Shown here piece by piece: positions 45,990-54,759 of a DNA stretch of 64,000 bases. A model generated the notes under the pieces. It was not told the DNA's origin. It saw only the letters and a list, made by a program, of their open reading frames with translations, and did not search any database. Source of the stretch: Pseudomonas mosselii (GTDB lineage: Bacteria > Pseudomonadota > Gammaproteobacteria > Pseudomonadales > Pseudomonadaceae); NCBI RefSeq assembly GCF_019823065.1, contig NZ_CP081966.1, positions 372,001 to 436,000 of the forward strand. The letters run 5' to 3'. How positions within the stretch are numbered: position 1 is the stretch's first letter; each line of letters starts with the position of its first letter. The position numbers and the translations under genes were made by a program.

Positions 45990-46113
45990 CCCTGTAGGAG
46001 CGGCCTTGCGTCGCGAAAGGGTCGCGAAGCGACCCCGGGATCTGTGCATCACTGCTGAGCCCCAGGGGCTGCTTTGCAGCCCTTTCGCGACACAAGGCCG
46101 CTCCTACAGGGGT
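45990..46113. repeat. REP inverted pair between dgcA and dgcB
   Basis: CCTGTAGGAGCGGCCTTGCG-TCGCGAAAGG and its inverted partner CCTTTCGCGACACAAGGCCG-CTCCTACAGG enclose GGTCGCGAAGCGACCCC. The pair sits inside the dgcA-dgcB-etfAB gene series. Confidence 0.87.
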
Positions 46114-46165
46114 CGGTGCCGCCCATGAGAGCGGCGCAGGATTCTAGCTGTTGTGGGAGCCTCCC

Positions 46166-48118
46166 ATGTTGAACACCCTCTTACCCATCCTGCTGTTCGC
46201 CGCCCTCGGCCTGGCGGTGCTCGGCGCCCTGCGCCGGGTGCGCATGTGGCGGCGTGGGCGGCCGAGCAAGGTTGACCTGATTGGTGGCCTGCTGGCCATG
46301 CCACGGCGCTACCTGGTGGACCTGCACCATGTGGTCGAGCGCGACAAGTACATGTCCAAGACCCACGTGGCCACCGCCGGCGGCTTCGTGCTGTCGGCCG
46401 TGCTGGCGATCCTGGTGCACGGCTTCGGCCTGCACAGCACGATCCTCGGCTATGCCTTGCTGGTGGCCACGGTGATCATGTTCACTGGCGCGCTTTTCGT
46501 CTTCAAACGCCGGCTCGATCCGCCTTCACGCCTGTCCAGGGGCCCATGGATGCGCCTGCCGAAAAGCCTGCTGATGTTCGCGGCGAGCTTCTTCATCGCC
46601 ACGCTTCCGGTTGCTGGCATCCTGCCGGAAGGTACTGGCGGCTGGGTGCTGGTCGTCTTGCTGGGTGTCGGTGTGCTGTGGGGCGTGTCCGAGCTGTTCT
46701 TCGGCATGACCTGGGGCGGCCCGATGAAGCACGCCTTCGCCGGTGCCCTGCACCTGGCCTGGCACCGCCGCGCCGAACGCTTCGGCGGTGGCCGCTCCAC
46801 CGGCCTCAAGCCGCTGGATCTGGAAGACCCGAATGCACCGCTGGGCGTGGAAAAGCCGGTCGATTTCACCTGGAACCAACTGCTCGGTTTCGACGCCTGC
46901 GTGCAGTGCGGCAAGTGCGAGGCCATGTGCCCAGCGTTCGCCGCCGGCCAGCCGCTGAACCCCAAGAAGCTCATTCAGGACATGGTCATCGGCCTGGCCG
47001 GTGGTACCGACGCACAGTTCGCCGGCAGCCCTTACCCGGGCAAGCCGGTCGGCGAGCATGGCGGCCATCCGCACCAGCCGATCGTCAATGGCCTGGTGGA
47101 TGCCGAGACGCTGTGGTCGTGCACCACCTGCCGCGCTTGCGTCGAGGAATGCCCGATGATGATCGAGCACGTCGATGCCATCGTCGACATGCGCCGCCAC
47201 CTGACCCTGGAAAAGGGCGCCACGCCGAACAAGGGCGCCGAGGTGCTGGACAACCTGATCGCCACTGACAACCCCGGCGGTTTCGCCCCGGGCGGGCGGA
47301 TGAACTGGGCGGCCGACCTCAACCTGAAACTGCTGTCCGAGGTGAAGCGCACCGAAGTACTGTTCTGGGTCGGCGACGGCGCCTTCGACATGCGCAACCA
47401 ACGCACCCTGCGGGCCTTCGTCAAAGTGCTCAAGGCCTCGGGCGTGGACTTTGCCGTGCTCGGCCTTGAAGAGCGCGACAGCGGGGATGTGGCCCGTCGC
47501 CTGGGCGACGAGGCGACCTTCCAGCAACTGGCCAAGCGCAACATCCAGACCCTGGGCAAATACAGCTTCCAGCGCATCGTCACCTGCGATCCGCACAGCT
47601 TCCATGTGCTGAAGAACGAGTACGGTGCGCTTGGCGGCGAGTACCAGGTGCAGCACCACAGCACCTACATTGCCGAGCTGATCGCCGCGAACAAGCTCAA
47701 CCTCGGCCAGCACAAGGGCGGCAGCGTTACCTATCACGACCCGTGCTATCTGGGCCGCTACAACGGCGAATACGAAGCCCCGCGCGAAGTGCTCAAGGCG
47801 TTGGGCATCGAAGTGCGCGAGATGCAGCGCTCGGGCTTCCGTTCCCGCTGCTGCGGCGGTGGCGGCGGTGCGCCGATCACCGACATCCCCGGCAAGCAGC
47901 GTATTCCCGACATGCGCATGGACGATATCCGCGAGACCGAGGCCGAGCTGGTGGCGGTGGGTTGTCCACAGTGCACGGCAATGCTCGAAGGCGTGGTCGA
48001 GCCGCGTCCGCAGATCAAGGACCTGGCCGAGCTGGTCGCCGATGTGCTGATCGAAGACGAAGCCCCTGCAACCGCGAAGTCGCAGGCTGCCAAACGTGAA
48101 CCTGCGGAGGTGCACTGA
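46166..48118 (+). CDS. dgcB: dimethylglycine catabolism iron-sulfur protein DgcB
   Basis: A 650-residue membrane-anchored electron carrier. Five hydrophobic segments in the first 190 residues are followed by two [4Fe-4S] motifs (CVQCGKCEAMCP and CTTCRACVEECP). Two CCG domains follow (DPCYLGRYNGEYEAPREVL and SRCCGGGGGAPITD, the latter ending in a Cys-rich loop). It links DgcA and ETF to the respiratory chain. ATG 46166 is chosen because it begins the first membrane helix. Confidence 0.92.
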   Translation: MLNTLLPILLFAALGLAVLGALRRVRMWRRGRPSKVDLIGGLLAMPRRYLVDLHHVVERDKYMSKTHVATAGGFVLSAVLAILVHGFGLHSTILGYALLVATVIMFTGALFVFKRRLDPPSRLSRGPWMRLPKSLLMFAASFFIATLPVAGILPEGTGGWVLVVLLGVGVLWGVSELFFGMTWGGPMKHAFAGALHLAWHRRAERFGGGRSTGLKPLDLEDPNAPLGVEKPVDFTWNQLLGFDACVQCGKCEAMCPAFAAGQPLNPKKLIQDMVIGLAGGTDAQFAGSPYPGKPVGEHGGHPHQPIVNGLVDAETLWSCTTCRACVEECPMMIEHVDAIVDMRRHLTLEKGATPNKGAEVLDNLIATDNPGGFAPGGRMNWAADLNLKLLSEVKRTEVLFWVGDGAFDMRNQRTLRAFVKVLKASGVDFAVLGLEERDSGDVARRLGDEATFQQLAKRNIQTLGKYSFQRIVTCDPHSFHVLKNEYGALGGEYQVQHHSTYIAELIAANKLNLGQHKGGSVTYHDPCYLGRYNGEYEAPREVLKALGIEVREMQRSGFRSRCCGGGGGAPITDIPGKQRIPDMRMDDIRETEAELVAVGCPQCTAMLEGVVEPRPQIKDLAELVADVLIEDEAPATAKSQAAKREPAEVH

Positions 48119-49350
48119 TGAGCGACATCATCCGCCGCGACCCACGCGCCGAGTGGATCGCCCGTAACCGCCTGCATCCGCTGCACGCGGCGATGCAGAC
48201 GCAACAGACGAGCTGGATGGGCCCGCACGGGATCATCCGCAAGAACCCGCACGCGATCGCCGCCGGCTTCATCGGCCCCAGCGGCCTCAAGCGCATCGAC
48301 CGCAGCGGCGCCCAGCAGGGCACCGGTGTCGGCGGGCGACGCAGCGCGGCCGCCGAAGTGCAGTTGCCGCTGCACAGCGTGGCGCAACCGGCCTTCTACA
48401 TTGCCGTGGTCCCGGACATGGTCGGTGGTCGCCTGGGCAGCCATGACCGCGACCTTTTGGGCCTTGCCCACAGCCTTGCCGGCGGCGACGGCGCGGTGCT
48501 GGCCATCGTCTTTGGCGAGCACAAGGAAAACAACTTTTCCACAGCCGGCGTCGATCGCTTGCTGGTCATCGAGGGCGAGGCCTTCGCAGGTTATGCACCG
48601 GAGCAGCTGGTCCAGGGCCTGCGGGCTGTGGATAACCAGTTCGCGCCGCGTCACTGGCTGCTGCCTGACAGCCGTACCGGTGGCGGCGAACTGGGACGTC
48701 GCCTGGCCGCGGCGCTGGGCGAACGCCCTGCGACGCGGGTGTGGCAGGTCAAGGACGGCCAGTGCATCGGTCGTGCCGGTGCCGGCCAGCAGGATATCCA
48801 GCGGAGTGTGCCACGCCTGATCCTGGCCGCCGCCGAATGTGCCGAGCCGGTCAGCGAAACCCGTCATGAAGCGTTGCCGGTGGAGTTGTCCACAGGCGTG
48901 GCACGCAGCCTGTCGCGTATCGAAGACCTGGGTTCGGTGGCCGTGGACCCGGCGGCCATCGCCATGGCCGAGGCCGAGTTCATCGTCTCCGGCGGCAACG
49001 GCGTCAAGGATTGGGACCTGTACCACCGGGCCACGGCGGCCCTCGGCGCCACCGAGGGCGCATCGCGGGTGGCGGTGGACGACGGCTTCATGCCGCGCAA
49101 CCGCCAGGTCGGCGCCACCGGCACCTGGGTCACGGCGCGGGTCTATGTGGCTGTGGGTATCTCCGGTGCCATCCAGCACCTGCAGGGTATCGGTGCCTGC
49201 GACAAGGTGGTGGCGATCAACATGGACCCGGGCTGCGACATGATCAAGCGAGCTGACCTGTCGGTGATTGGTGACAGCTCGGCAATTCTCAAGGCACTGA
49301 TCGAGGCTGTGGACAACTTCCGCAGCGGCGGCCAGCGCGACGCGGCATAG
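48118..49350 (+). CDS. etfA: electron transfer flavoprotein alpha subunit (dimethylglycine-linked)
   Basis: A 410-residue ETF alpha-type protein. The C-terminal FAD-binding domain is clear: GNGVKDWDLYHR, RQVGATGTWVTARVYVAVGI, SGAIQHLQGI and INMDPGCDMIKRADLSVIGD. The N-terminal 80 residues are longer than in house-keeping EtfA. It overlaps dgcB by one base (TGATG), so it is translationally coupled and probably dedicated to carrying electrons from DgcA. It has a partner beta subunit directly downstream. Confidence 0.9.
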   Translation: MSDIIRRDPRAEWIARNRLHPLHAAMQTQQTSWMGPHGIIRKNPHAIAAGFIGPSGLKRIDRSGAQQGTGVGGRRSAAAEVQLPLHSVAQPAFYIAVVPDMVGGRLGSHDRDLLGLAHSLAGGDGAVLAIVFGEHKENNFSTAGVDRLLVIEGEAFAGYAPEQLVQGLRAVDNQFAPRHWLLPDSRTGGGELGRRLAAALGERPATRVWQVKDGQCIGRAGAGQQDIQRSVPRLILAAAECAEPVSETRHEALPVELSTGVARSLSRIEDLGSVAVDPAAIAMAEAEFIVSGGNGVKDWDLYHRATAALGATEGASRVAVDDGFMPRNRQVGATGTWVTARVYVAVGISGAIQHLQGIGACDKVVAINMDPGCDMIKRADLSVIGDSSAILKALIEAVDNFRSGGQRDAA

Positions 49351-49361
49351 GGGCAGCGAGC

Positions 49362-50132
49362 ATGAGTACGAAAGTCATCAGCCTGGTCTCGATCGGCGCC
49401 CACCCCAGCTCCGGCCGCGCCCGCCGCGCCGAGCAGGATGCCCGTGCCGTGGAACTGGGCTTGCAACTGGCTGGGGATAACTTGCAGGTGGTGCACGCCG
49501 GCGATCCTCGCGAAGAGGCACTGCGTGCCTACCTGGGCATGGGGCTGGATCATCTGGATGTGCTGGAACAACCCGCCGGCGCCGATGTATTGGGCGTGCT
49601 CGGCGATTATCTGCGCGACGCGGGTGCCCAGCTGGTGCTGACCGGCAGCCAGGCCGAAACCGGCGAAGGCTCGGGCATGCTGCCGTTCCTGCTGGCCGAG
49701 AAGCTGGGCTGGCCGCTGGTGGTGGGGTTGGCCGAGGTCGAGTCCATCGACAACGGTACCGCCCAGGTGCTGCAGGCTCTGCCAAGGGGTCAGCGGCGTC
49801 GCCTGAAGGTGCGCCTGCCATTGCTGGCAACTGTGGATAACGCTGCGCCCAAGCCTCGACAATCGGCGTTCGGCCCGGCCCGGCGTGGTGTACTGGCGGC
49901 GCGCAATGTGGCAGTGATTGAGGATTCGTTGCTGGCCGAGGATGCCCTGCAACCTGCCAGGCCACGGCCCAAGCGGCTCAAGGTGATCAAGGCCAAGAGC
50001 GGCGCCGACCGCATGAAGGCCGCGACGGCCAAGGCCAGTGGCGGGGGGGGCAAGGTGCTCAAGGATGTATCTCCACAGGAAGGCGCCGAGGCTATTCTCA
50101 AGCTGCTGGTAGAGGAGGGGGTACTACGCTGA
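49362..50132 (+). CDS. etfB: electron transfer flavoprotein beta subunit (dimethylglycine-linked)
   Basis: A 256-residue ETF beta-type protein: VISLVSIGAHPSSGRARRAE at the start, EDARAVELGLQLA-like helix, then LTGSQAETGEGSGMLPFLLAEKLGWPLVVGLAEV, which matches the AMP/nucleotide-binding region. The C-terminus is lysine/alanine-rich. It starts 11 bp after etfA and closes the dipeptidase-to-ETF gene series before the RHS island. Confidence 0.88.
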   Translation: MSTKVISLVSIGAHPSSGRARRAEQDARAVELGLQLAGDNLQVVHAGDPREEALRAYLGMGLDHLDVLEQPAGADVLGVLGDYLRDAGAQLVLTGSQAETGEGSGMLPFLLAEKLGWPLVVGLAEVESIDNGTAQVLQALPRGQRRRLKVRLPLLATVDNAAPKPRQSAFGPARRGVLAARNVAVIEDSLLAEDALQPARPRPKRLKVIKAKSGADRMKAATAKASGGGGKVLKDVSPQEGAEAILKLLVEEGVLR

Positions 50133-50583
50133 TTTTGCCCACATTCACTGTTGGTCACGCTGTGGATAAACTGTTCGAATACCGCTGAAGCCCTTGTCAA
50201 TCAATGTGTCTGCAGGTTTGTTCAATTTCTGAGCACTGGCATCTCCATTCATCATGGAAGCTATAGCGAACTGGGATTGATATGAGATATGCACAGACAT
50301 ATGCACAGACCTTGATTGGAGGGGGTTGTCAACAAAGCTTGTTCATGTCTCTGTGGACAAGTTGTTTGTGCAAGGCTGCAAGCACCGGACTCATTGGACT
50401 GCGGAGGAGTGACTATTTTTTGTTCATCAATGGTCGGAAGCAGACAGGCGAAGCTGTGCCTGTGAGTTGTTGAAAAGAGGACCCACTTTACCAGGCGGGC
50501 TGCATGACCCTGGTAATTTTGCTAGTTAACGCTCCCTGACAGGCGGTGGTAGTGTTGCTGCCAGGTCAGACAGGGGCTTATCT
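50133..50583. other. 451-bp AT-rich region upstream of the RHS genes
   Basis: No convincing gene is seen. The region holds a tandem 12-bp repeat ATATGCACAGAC (about 50287-50310), two members of the DnaA-box-like cluster and copy B of the 18-bp motif. It is the left edge of an AT-rich island. Confidence 0.5.
50510..50527 (+). repeat. dispersed 18-bp motif, copy B
   Basis: CTGGTAATTTTGCTAGTT lies 56 bp upstream of the first mini-RHS gene. It matches copies A and C at 16 of 18 positions. Confidence 0.7.
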
Positions 50584-51426
50584 ATGTTCACGGCAAAGCT
50601 GTTGGTCACAGACCATCTACTTAGTCCTAGCCTTGTACGGGGGACGTCAGGGAGTGCGCCTGTCTCCTATACCCCCTACGGTGACCGTTCTTCGCGAACG
50701 GGTTTCGCATGCACAGGCTTCTCAGGCCAGTTTCGTGAGCCAATCTCAGGCAGCTATCTGCTGGGCAATGGCCGCAGGTCCTACAACCCTCAGCTGATGC
50801 GCTTCCATTCACCCGATGCACTAAGCCCATTTGCTGCCGGAGGCCTGAACCCCTATGCGTACTGCAAAGGTGACCCTGTCAACATGACCGACCCAAGTGG
50901 CAATTTCCCTGGATACAAGGCGACAGTGATGGGGAACGCGCCGGCACTCTATACGGCAGGTAAAATGGTAGTCAGTAGTCTCTACAATAGAACACTGCCA
51001 TCGGCTAAAGATACCGTTGTCACGCTCGCCACAGCAGCAGTTGGCGGTGTAGGTATGTATGGTGCTCTGTTGCAGTATCACGGCGATCCGTTGGGTGATG
51101 ATTATGCTAACTGGACAACGGCGATAAATGGAGTTGGAACGACTGCATATTTATTTATGAGTGATCTGCTGAAAGGCGGTACGTTAAGCCTTGAAAAAGT
51201 TCGGGAAGTCGGTGGAAAGGTGGCCAGTTATACCCGCGAAAGTTTCCGGACTCGACATGCAAGAGAAATCGAAATGGAGGAGTTGACCAAAGAAAATAAA
51301 AAAGTGCTTAGCACATTCAAGCCGCAGGAAAGCGTGGTAAACCTCCTAGGCACAAGTCCAGGCTCGTCGAGTTCGGGTAGCGTGCCTCCTCTTACTAGTT
51401 CTGCTGGATCGCTAATACGAAGCTGA
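50584..51426 (+). CDS. mini-RHS core protein 1
   Basis: A 280-residue protein. Residues about 55-105 are the RHS repeat-associated core: YLLGNGRRSYNPQLMRFHSP, LSPF, GGLNPYAYCKGDPVNMTDPSG, ending in the DPxG sequence. A short N-terminal part (YTPYGDRS) precedes it, with none of the YD repeats that make the large RHS cage. The remaining 170 residues are unique, with a possible membrane segment (VVTLATAAVGGVGMYGALL) and a serine-rich end. The gene is AT-rich. Such C-terminal regions are often effectors in full RHS proteins; whether that holds for this stand-alone form is unknown. Confidence 0.75.
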   Translation: MFTAKLLVTDHLLSPSLVRGTSGSAPVSYTPYGDRSSRTGFACTGFSGQFREPISGSYLLGNGRRSYNPQLMRFHSPDALSPFAAGGLNPYAYCKGDPVNMTDPSGNFPGYKATVMGNAPALYTAGKMVVSSLYNRTLPSAKDTVVTLATAAVGGVGMYGALLQYHGDPLGDDYANWTTAINGVGTTAYLFMSDLLKGGTLSLEKVREVGGKVASYTRESFRTRHAREIEMEELTKENKKVLSTFKPQESVVNLLGTSPGSSSSGSVPPLTSSAGSLIRS

Positions 51427-51507
51427 TTAGTCACCTGGCTAGATAGTATTCGGCTTCGGCGCAACTACGGGTTATTCGTGCTGTTTCGACCTGTCGAGGT
51501 ACCGACT

Positions 51508-52269
51508 ATGAGCGTTTCATCATCATTGTTGCAGACGGATCTTCAGTACAGTGCCCTGGCCGCCATGCTTAGAGACGGATCTCGGTTCATTGCTTATACG
51601 GTATATGGCGCGTCTCCGGTAATAGTCGCTGGTACCTTGACGGGTTTTGATGGAGTAGTGCGAGACGGCTGTTTGGGGGGGTATCTGCTTGGAAATGGTT
51701 ATCGTGTATACAGCCCCATGCTGATGCGTTTTTATTCTGCCGACCAGGTGAGTCCATTTGGGCGAGGTGGAGTAAATGCTTATGCGTACTGTCAGGGTGA
51801 TCCAGTCAATTATCGAGATGACTCTGGGAGGGTGCGGAAACCTGCTCGAAAAATATCACTATCTGAATTCCAACTGGCTTCATTGGCAAGCCTGGCTAAA
51901 GAATTGACAAAAGAAATAAGTATCTTGGATGAACAGCTTGAAAAAAGCGGAAGGTTGTTGAGGAGTAGCCCGTCGCGTGGAGCGCCAAGTTCCGCAGAGA
52001 AAAGCCTTCGGGAGTCGATGGTGCAATTACAACTGAAAAGGCATGAGGTCGAGAAGTCTCTTGTAACAGTTAATAATGAAAGCGCCAAGCTTTCGCAGTC
52101 AACATCAGCGACGTCATCGGAGTCAGAGTCACAAGCTAGTCAGCCTACTTCGCCCACACTCGCACTAATTTCTGTGCAGGTTCGTCAATCCTCTAGCTCT
52201 TCAGTTCACCATGATCCAGAAGCGCCTCGCCAAGTAAAAGAGCATTATTTTGTCTACCCAGGCAGGTGA
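51508..52269 (+). CDS. mini-RHS core protein 2
   Basis: A 253-residue relative of the neighbouring genes. The core reads YLLGNGYRVYSPMLMRFYSA, SPFGRGGVNAYAYCQGDPVN, but the last element is DDSG rather than DPxG. The C-terminal region is different from the others: a coiled-coil stretch (LTKEISILDEQLEKSGRLL) and a Ser/Gln-rich tail. ATG 51508 has a GAGG site; the open frame begins ten codons earlier with GTG. Three RHS genes lie in tandem here without obvious immunity genes. Confidence 0.7.
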   Translation: MSVSSSLLQTDLQYSALAAMLRDGSRFIAYTVYGASPVIVAGTLTGFDGVVRDGCLGGYLLGNGYRVYSPMLMRFYSADQVSPFGRGGVNAYAYCQGDPVNYRDDSGRVRKPARKISLSEFQLASLASLAKELTKEISILDEQLEKSGRLLRSSPSRGAPSSAEKSLRESMVQLQLKRHEVEKSLVTVNNESAKLSQSTSATSSESESQASQPTSPTLALISVQVRQSSSSSVHHDPEAPRQVKEHYFVYPGR

Positions 52270-52275
52270 CACACC

Positions 52276-53019
52276 ATGAGACAGGCTACTGTACTTCTAG
52301 AAGTTGACAGGCAGAAGAGTGCCTTGAATCTCAATTCGGGTCGTGGGTACACGCCGTTTGGCTACAGGCAGGCATATTTTTCGCTGATGGGTTTCACAGG
52401 TCAGTTATGTGAGCGTGGCCAGGGGGCGTATGCGCTCGGGAACGGACACCGCTTCTATAACCCCTGGTTGATGCGCTTCCATTCTCCAGATGCATTAAGC
52501 CCTTTTTCCCAAGGGGGGATAAATGCTTATGCCTATTGCGCGCTCGACCCCATAAATCATGTCGATCCTAATGGTCGATGGCTTTATACCGTCGCGAAGA
52601 ACAATCTCGTGACGGTAAAAATATTCATGGAAGGAATTTATGTTGGTCAGAAGCTTGTAAAGCGCTATATCACCGGTTCAGAGGAGGGGTGGTATGAACC
52701 GAGAAAAGTTGGCGAGTATGTTTCCTACGCTTTCAAGGGGGCTGCAGTGGCGTTGTCAGCGATGTCTGAGCTTATAAGCAATCTACCAGGCCCTACGACG
52801 CCAAAAGAGCAGGATAGTTACGATCGACTAATGAGTGCCGCCGACAATTTGAAAGGCGCTGCCGCAGTTTTAAGTCTGGGTGCGACAGGTATCGAGATTC
52901 TCATCGCAAGTGTAGACATTTATAAAATGGTACAAAAAAATAGGCGAGTCGATGTGCGTCGTGAGGCCGATATGTTGAGGCAGGCCGAGCAAAATGATGA
53001 TCTACTGAACAGGCTGTAA
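52276..53019 (+). CDS. mini-RHS core protein 3
   Basis: A 247-residue member of the same set, starting 6 bp after the stop of the previous one. The core reads YALGNGHRFYNPWLMRFHSP, LSPFSQGGINAYAYCALDPI, with a final DPNG. The C-terminal 140 residues are again unrelated to the other copies. They contain two hydrophobic stretches (around 155-175 and 200-220, AAVLSLGATGIEILIASVDIY) and an acidic, charged end. No Shine-Dalgarno sequence is clear, so coupling to the upstream gene is possible. Confidence 0.72.
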   Translation: MRQATVLLEVDRQKSALNLNSGRGYTPFGYRQAYFSLMGFTGQLCERGQGAYALGNGHRFYNPWLMRFHSPDALSPFSQGGINAYAYCALDPINHVDPNGRWLYTVAKNNLVTVKIFMEGIYVGQKLVKRYITGSEEGWYEPRKVGEYVSYAFKGAAVALSAMSELISNLPGPTTPKEQDSYDRLMSAADNLKGAAAVLSLGATGIEILIASVDIYKMVQKNRRVDVRREADMLRQAEQNDDLLNRL

Positions 53020-53169
53020 AAGGCGATGTTTGATCTGGCAAGAGGAACTTGCCGCAGTCGTTACACCCCATCCCAGTGATGACAGGGCTATAGCCGCATC
53101 TTCGCATGATGAAGGTGGAATGCCCTACTTGCCGCTGGTTCAGTACTAGGCAGCACGTAGGGCCTGGGG

Positions 53170-54462
53170 TTACTGAGAAATGACTTCCTTTAGATAAGGC
53201 GCCGGCTCGGCACCAAGATTGTTAAGCAAGCGTTGGCTGTACCAGTCAATAAAGTTCACCACCCCGAACTCATAGGTCTTGGAGTACGGGCCAGGCTGGT
53301 AAGCGGTAGAATTGATCCCCCGCTGGTTCTCCTCCGCCAACCGACGATCCTGGTCGTTGGTGGCATCCCATACTTTGCGCATCTCCTCTGGGTTGTAATC
53401 AACCCCCTCGACCGCATCCTTATGCACCAGCCACTTGGTGGTGACCATGGTCTCCTGCGCGCTGATCGGCCACACGGTGAACACGATCATATGGTCGCCC
53501 ATGCAGTGGTTCCACGAATGCGGCAGGTGCAGGATGCGCATTGAGCCTAGGTCCGGATTCTTGATACGGCCCATCAGCTTCTGGCAGGCCTGCTTGCCGT
53601 CCATGGTCATCGACACGGTGCCCTTGAGCAGTGGCATGCGCACGATGCGGTTACGCAGGCCATGGCTCTTGTGCAGGTACGGAATCCCCTCGGCTTCCCA
53701 GGCGGCGGCCGAGGCGGCCACGTGGTCCTTGAATTCCTGGCTGGCGCGCGGGTCGTTGGTGTCGTCCCATTCCAGCAGGGTCTTCAGCAATTCGGGGTGT
53801 GAGCCACTGCAGTGGTAGCACTCGCGGTTGTTCTCCAGCACCAGTTTCCAGTTGGCCTTCTCCATCAAGGTGGTCTGCACCGCCACCTTGGTGTTCTCCA
53901 TGTCGTACGGTTCCATGTAGTGGTCGAGGGTGGCGAGGAACTCGTCGATGGCTGGCGGGTTCTCGGCCAGGCTGATGAAGATGTAGCCACCGGCCACCTT
54001 CACGTTCACCGGTTTGAGGCCGTACTGGTTCATGTCGAAGTCGGCGCCCATCTCGGTGCCGGCGAACAGCAGGCGGCCATCGAGCTCATAGGTCCACTGG
54101 TGGTAGTGGCAGACCAGCTTGGCCACCTTGCCTTTGTCGCTGACGCACAGGCGCGAGCCGCGGTGGCGGCAGACGTTGTGGAAGGCATGCACCTTACCTT
54201 CGGCGCCGCGTATCACGATGATCGGGTTCTTGCCGATCTGCAGGGTGATGTAGTTGCCCTTGGTCGGGATCTCGCAAACCATGCCGGCGATCAGCCACTC
54301 CTTGTGGAAGATCTCCTGCATGTCGATCTGGAACAAGCGCTCGTCGCAGTAGAACGGCTGCGGCAGCGAGTAGGTGCGCTCGCGGGTCTGCAGCATTTCG
54401 GCGGTGGCCTTGCGTGCAGGTTCCAGTGGATCGCCCAGGCTCAGGGTTGCGGTGACGTCCAT
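53170..54462 (-). CDS. gbcA: glycine betaine monooxygenase oxygenase subunit GbcA
   Basis: A 430-residue Rieske non-heme iron oxygenase that removes a methyl group from glycine betaine as formaldehyde, giving dimethylglycine. Rieske ligands are Cys98-His100 (NVCRHRG) and Cys118-His121 (LVCHYHQW). The mononuclear iron site follows in ENNRECYHCSGSHPELL. Length and N-terminus match pseudomonad GbcA. It is divergent from its reductase gbcB, and the shared space holds a candidate GbdR site. Confidence 0.95.
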   Translation of the reverse strand: MDVTATLSLGDPLEPARKATAEMLQTRERTYSLPQPFYCDERLFQIDMQEIFHKEWLIAGMVCEIPTKGNYITLQIGKNPIIVIRGAEGKVHAFHNVCRHRGSRLCVSDKGKVAKLVCHYHQWTYELDGRLLFAGTEMGADFDMNQYGLKPVNVKVAGGYIFISLAENPPAIDEFLATLDHYMEPYDMENTKVAVQTTLMEKANWKLVLENNRECYHCSGSHPELLKTLLEWDDTNDPRASQEFKDHVAASAAAWEAEGIPYLHKSHGLRNRIVRMPLLKGTVSMTMDGKQACQKLMGRIKNPDLGSMRILHLPHSWNHCMGDHMIVFTVWPISAQETMVTTKWLVHKDAVEGVDYNPEEMRKVWDATNDQDRRLAEENQRGINSTAYQPGPYSKTYEFGVVNFIDWYSQRLLNNLGAEPAPYLKEVISQ

Positions 54463-54759
54463 CGTGTGGTCCTCGTGGCCGCGCGCGGCCGGCTGAAGTG
54501 GCTAATCGTTGTTGTAGTGCCGCAAGGCTGTTGTTAGCGATAAACAACCTGTTGTTTTGCCGAGGAGTGTGCGTCCGGGCCGGGAAATGACCATATCCAC
54601 GGGCGACATGGCCGCATCGAATTCCGACGCGCCAACCCTTGTAGCGCGGGGCTGGTCGCGATGAGCACGCCGATGTCGCGGATGGGAATGTACGGCGCGG
54701 TGCGCTTGCGCATTATCGGAGCCATGAGAATGGCCGACAGTCGGCTGCTGGAGATGAAC
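54463..54759. promoter_or_regulatory. gbcA-gbcB divergent regulatory region with phased repeats
   Basis: GACCATATCCACGGGCGACA (54589 onward) and GGCCGCATCGAATTCCGACG (54610 onward) align in 21-bp phase (ATCC at 54595, ATCG at 54616). They share the pattern CATC/TATC-S-A-N-GAC with the choX-sdaA repeats. A candidate GbdR operator by pattern and context. Confidence 0.42.

Larger units (their letters stand above)
47962..50360. other. cluster of DnaA-box-like sequences
   Basis: Three exact DnaA boxes on the minus strand (TGTGGATAA on the + strand) lie at 48627, 49833 and 50161. One-mismatch versions lie at 47962 and 48886 (TTGTCCACA), 48535 (TTTTCCACA), 49308 and 50352 (TGTGGACAA). An exact 9-mer is expected about once in 130 kb on both strands, so three in 1.5 kb is more than chance alone suggests. 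Most lie within etfA and etfB. Confidence 0.4.

Noticed and set aside
50282..50473. A 63-codon frame upstream of the RHS genes
   Set aside because: No ribosome-binding site or domain; composition looks random and it begins inside the tandem 12-bp repeat.
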